From positions 1-7,952 of the forward strand of contig DATKCA010000219.1 in NCBI GenBank assembly GCA_035544675.1: DNA of 7,952 bases, read 5' to 3'. A model generated the notes under the pieces. It had not been told where the DNA came from, ran no database searches, and saw nothing but the letters and a program-made list of their open reading frames with translations. Below, in pieces: positions 6,329-7,952 of the stretch. The first letter of the stretch is position 1, and every line of letters starts with the position of its first letter. The stretch is from DATKCA01 sp035544675. Its GTDB lineage: Bacteria > Acidobacteriota > Thermoanaerobaculia > Gp7-AA8. Position numbers and translations under genes: made by a program.

Positions 6329-6430
6329 GGTTCCCCCTTGCTTCTCAATACGTCGCCGGAGGGGCCCGGGTTAACGGGGACGAGCCAACGGACCCCAAGG
6401 CACCGTTCTTGCGCTTACCGGTCTCAACCG
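6329..6430. promoter_or_regulatory. Divergent intergenic region, DUF4097 and cardiolipin synthase
   Basis: These 102 bases separate two divergent start codons and so must hold the promoter of the DUF4097 gene and probably that of the cardiolipin synthase gene. A short palindromic core, GGGCCC (6361-6366), lies just before GTTAAC (6370-6375). I found no confident sigma-70-type pair on either strand. The plus-strand ATG at 6431 has no purine-rich ribosome site in the preceding 20 bases. Confidence 0.4.
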
Positions 6431-7690
6431 ATGTCGTATCTGTGGATCGTCCTGGCCACCGTTTTCGTCACGCTCATCATCCAGAACCTGGTCACCGGCG
6501 AGAAGAAGACCGAGCGGCGCATCACGCATCTCTACGGCGTGCGCGACGGCCGCTTTCTCCGCGCCATGGGAAGCCTCCTCGGACCTCCGGTGATCGAAGG
6601 CAATGACGTCCGCGAGCTGGTCAACGGGGAGCAGATCTTCCCGGCCATGCTGGACGCGGTGCGCTCGGCCAGGCGGACCATCACGTTCGAGACGTTCATC
6701 TACTGGTCGGGCCGGATCGGGCGGCAATTCGCCGAGGCCCTGGCGGAGCGGGCCCGGGCTGGGGTGAAGGTGCACGTGCTGCTGGACTGGGTGGGAACGA
6801 GCAAGCTGGAAGACGAGGCTGTCGACCTGATGCGCGAGGCAGGCGTCGAAGTCGAGAAATACCACCCCCTGCGCTGGTACAGCCTCGGGCGCGTCAACAA
6901 CCGCACTCACCGCAAGCTGCTCGTCGTCGACGGGAGCATCGGATTCACCGGGGGCGTCGGCATCGCCGACAAGTGGAACGGGGCGGCGCGCAATCGCGAC
7001 GAATGGCGCGACTCCCATTACCGGGTGGAAGGGCCGGTGGTGGCGCACATGCAGGCCGCGTTCATGGACAACTGGATGAAGTCGCGCGGCGAAGTGCTCC
7101 ACGGCGACGACTACTTCCCTCCGCTCGCCTCACGCGGAGAGCACGTCGCGCAGATGTTCAAGAGCTCGTCGACGGAGGGAAGCGAGAGCGTCCGTCTCAT
7201 GTACCTGCTCACCATCGCCAGTGCCGAGACGAGCATCCTGCTGGCGAATTCCTACTTCGTCCCGGACGACCTCTCGGTGGAAACGATCGTGGCCGCGGCG
7301 AACCGCGGCGTGCACATCGAGATCATCGTGCCCGGAAAGGAGATCGACACCGAGATCACGCGGAAGGCGTCGCGGTCGCGATGGGGAAAATTGCTGGAGG
7401 CCGGCGTAGAGATCTATGAGTTCCAGCCGACGATGTTTCACTGCAAGACCGTGATCGTGGACGGCACATTGGTCTCGGTGGGCTCGACGAATTTCGACAG
7501 CCGCTCCTTCCGCCTGAACGACGAGGCCAACCTCAACATCCACGACCAGGAGTTCGCGAAACGTCAGTCCGCGATCTTCGAGGCCGACAAAGCGCGCTCG
7601 CGGCGCATCTCGCTCCAGGAGTGGCGGAATCGCCCGCTGGCGGAGAAACTGATGGAGCACGCCGCGGGGCTGCTGCGGTCGCAGCTGTGA
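6431..7690 (+). CDS. cls: Phospholipase D-family cardiolipin synthase
   Basis: A 419-residue membrane-associated enzyme of the PLD superfamily. It probably makes cardiolipin by phosphatidyl transfer between two phosphatidylglycerols or, as in some bacterial types, other phospholipid donors. Both HKD motifs are intact: His160-Lys162-Asp167 (HRKLLVVD, followed by FTGGVGIADKW) and His337-Lys339-Asp344 (HCKTVIVD, followed by GSTNFDSRSF). The FETFIYWSGRIG region (86-97) and LLANSYFVPDD (270-280) are typical of the family. It has one N-terminal membrane segment (about 3-21, YLWIVLATVFVTLIIQNL), not the two found in classic ClsA, and its length is close to ClsB. The frame extends upstream to 6107, but that part lies antisense to the DUF4097 gene, and MSYLW directly before the membrane segment is the natural start. 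No Shine-Dalgarno is visible. The specific donor substrate cannot be told from sequence. Confidence 0.92.
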   Translation: MSYLWIVLATVFVTLIIQNLVTGEKKTERRITHLYGVRDGRFLRAMGSLLGPPVIEGNDVRELVNGEQIFPAMLDAVRSARRTITFETFIYWSGRIGRQFAEALAERARAGVKVHVLLDWVGTSKLEDEAVDLMREAGVEVEKYHPLRWYSLGRVNNRTHRKLLVVDGSIGFTGGVGIADKWNGAARNRDEWRDSHYRVEGPVVAHMQAAFMDNWMKSRGEVLHGDDYFPPLASRGEHVAQMFKSSSTEGSESVRLMYLLTIASAETSILLANSYFVPDDLSVETIVAAANRGVHIEIIVPGKEIDTEITRKASRSRWGKLLEAGVEIYEFQPTMFHCKTVIVDGTLVSVGSTNFDSRSFRLNDEANLNIHDQEFAKRQSAIFEADKARSRRISLQEWRNRPLAEKLMEHAAGLLRSQL

Positions 7691-7694
7691 CGGA

Positions 7695-7952
7695 TCAGGG
7701 CACGGCCGCGCCGAACTGGATGTACATCTCGGCCAGTTTGGCCTTCACTCCGGGATCGGCACGGGCCAGGTCGGCGGAGATCTCATCGCGGCGGGCCAGA
7801 CTCGTTTCGATCACGGCCCGGCGGGGGCCGGACCCGAGCTGCGGGCTGTTGACCGCGGCGCTGAGGCCGTTGAAAAAGACCGTGGCCCGCTCGGCCGCGG
7901 CCGCGAAGTTGTTGACGTTCGCCTCGTGCACCACCTCGCCCAAACGCCCGCG
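7695..7952 (-). CDS. Hypothetical protein, C-terminal fragment
   Basis: The minus-strand frame is open from the right edge of the window to a TGA at 7697-7695, giving the last 85 residues of a longer protein. A TTG at 7943 could serve as a start, but the frame continues to the edge (RGRLGEVVHE), no ribosome site can be assessed, and a 5'-truncated gene is more likely. The visible part is mostly helical and charged (SLARRDEISADLARADPGV, KAKLAEMYIQFGAAVP), with no motif I recognise. It converges on the cardiolipin synthase gene with only four bases between the stops and no terminator hairpin in the gap. Base composition matches the neighbours. Function unknown. Confidence 0.6.
   Translation of the reverse strand, partial: RGRLGEVVHEANVNNFAAAAERATVFFNGLSAAVNSPQLGSGPRRAVIETSLARRDEISADLARADPGVKAKLAEMYIQFGAAVP

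Noticed and set aside
6107..6430. Upstream extension of the cardiolipin synthase frame
   Set aside because: It overlaps the DUF4097 gene antisense, has polar low-complexity content and precedes a natural N-terminal membrane segment starting at 6431.

Overview
This is a 7,952-base, very GC-rich stretch of bacterial chromosome. It holds six complete genes and two genes cut by the window ends, packed tightly with mostly short intergenic gaps. No RNA gene, CRISPR array, transposase or phage gene is visible. Several features together suggest an environmental didermic bacterium, most likely an Acidobacteriota-like soil or sediment lineage: strong GC bias, GTG/TTG starts, GGGAGG-type ribosome sites, a DUF4097 protein built of TSGGSI repeats, and a methyltransferase with a signal peptide. 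That placement is an inference from gene style, not from a marker gene.

Layout. Positions 2-1432 (+) carry the 3' part of a secreted subtilisin-like (S8) protease with an inserted PA domain, followed by a strong intrinsic terminator (1456-1490). Directly after it lies a 60-70 base imperfect palindrome (1491-1562) that looks like a dispersed REP-type element. From 4587 down to 1581 (-) runs a translationally coupled three-gene operon. In transcription order it encodes a short MscS-like channel protein, a soluble MgtE N-domain/CBS protein with no membrane part, and a complete MgtE magnesium channel. Both junctions are ATGA overlaps. Upstream on the same strand, from 6328 to 4713, is a second pair with a 44-base gap: a DUF4097 beta-repeat exported protein, then a SAM methyltransferase with an apparent signal peptide. 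Divergent from these, 6431-7690 (+) encodes a phospholipase-D-type cardiolipin synthase. It ends 4 bases from the stop of a convergent, truncated gene of unknown function (7695-7952, -).

How the parts may fit. Most products act at or beyond the cell membrane: magnesium entry, a membrane-tension-type channel, cardiolipin synthesis, a DUF4097 envelope protein and an exported protease. The best candidate for something under-described is the three-gene operon. In it, the cytosolic magnesium-sensing half of MgtE has been duplicated as a free-standing protein and is co-translated with both the channel and an MscS-like protein that lacks the usual cytoplasmic cage. Calling it a regulatory complex is inference; the domain content and overlaps are read directly from the sequence.
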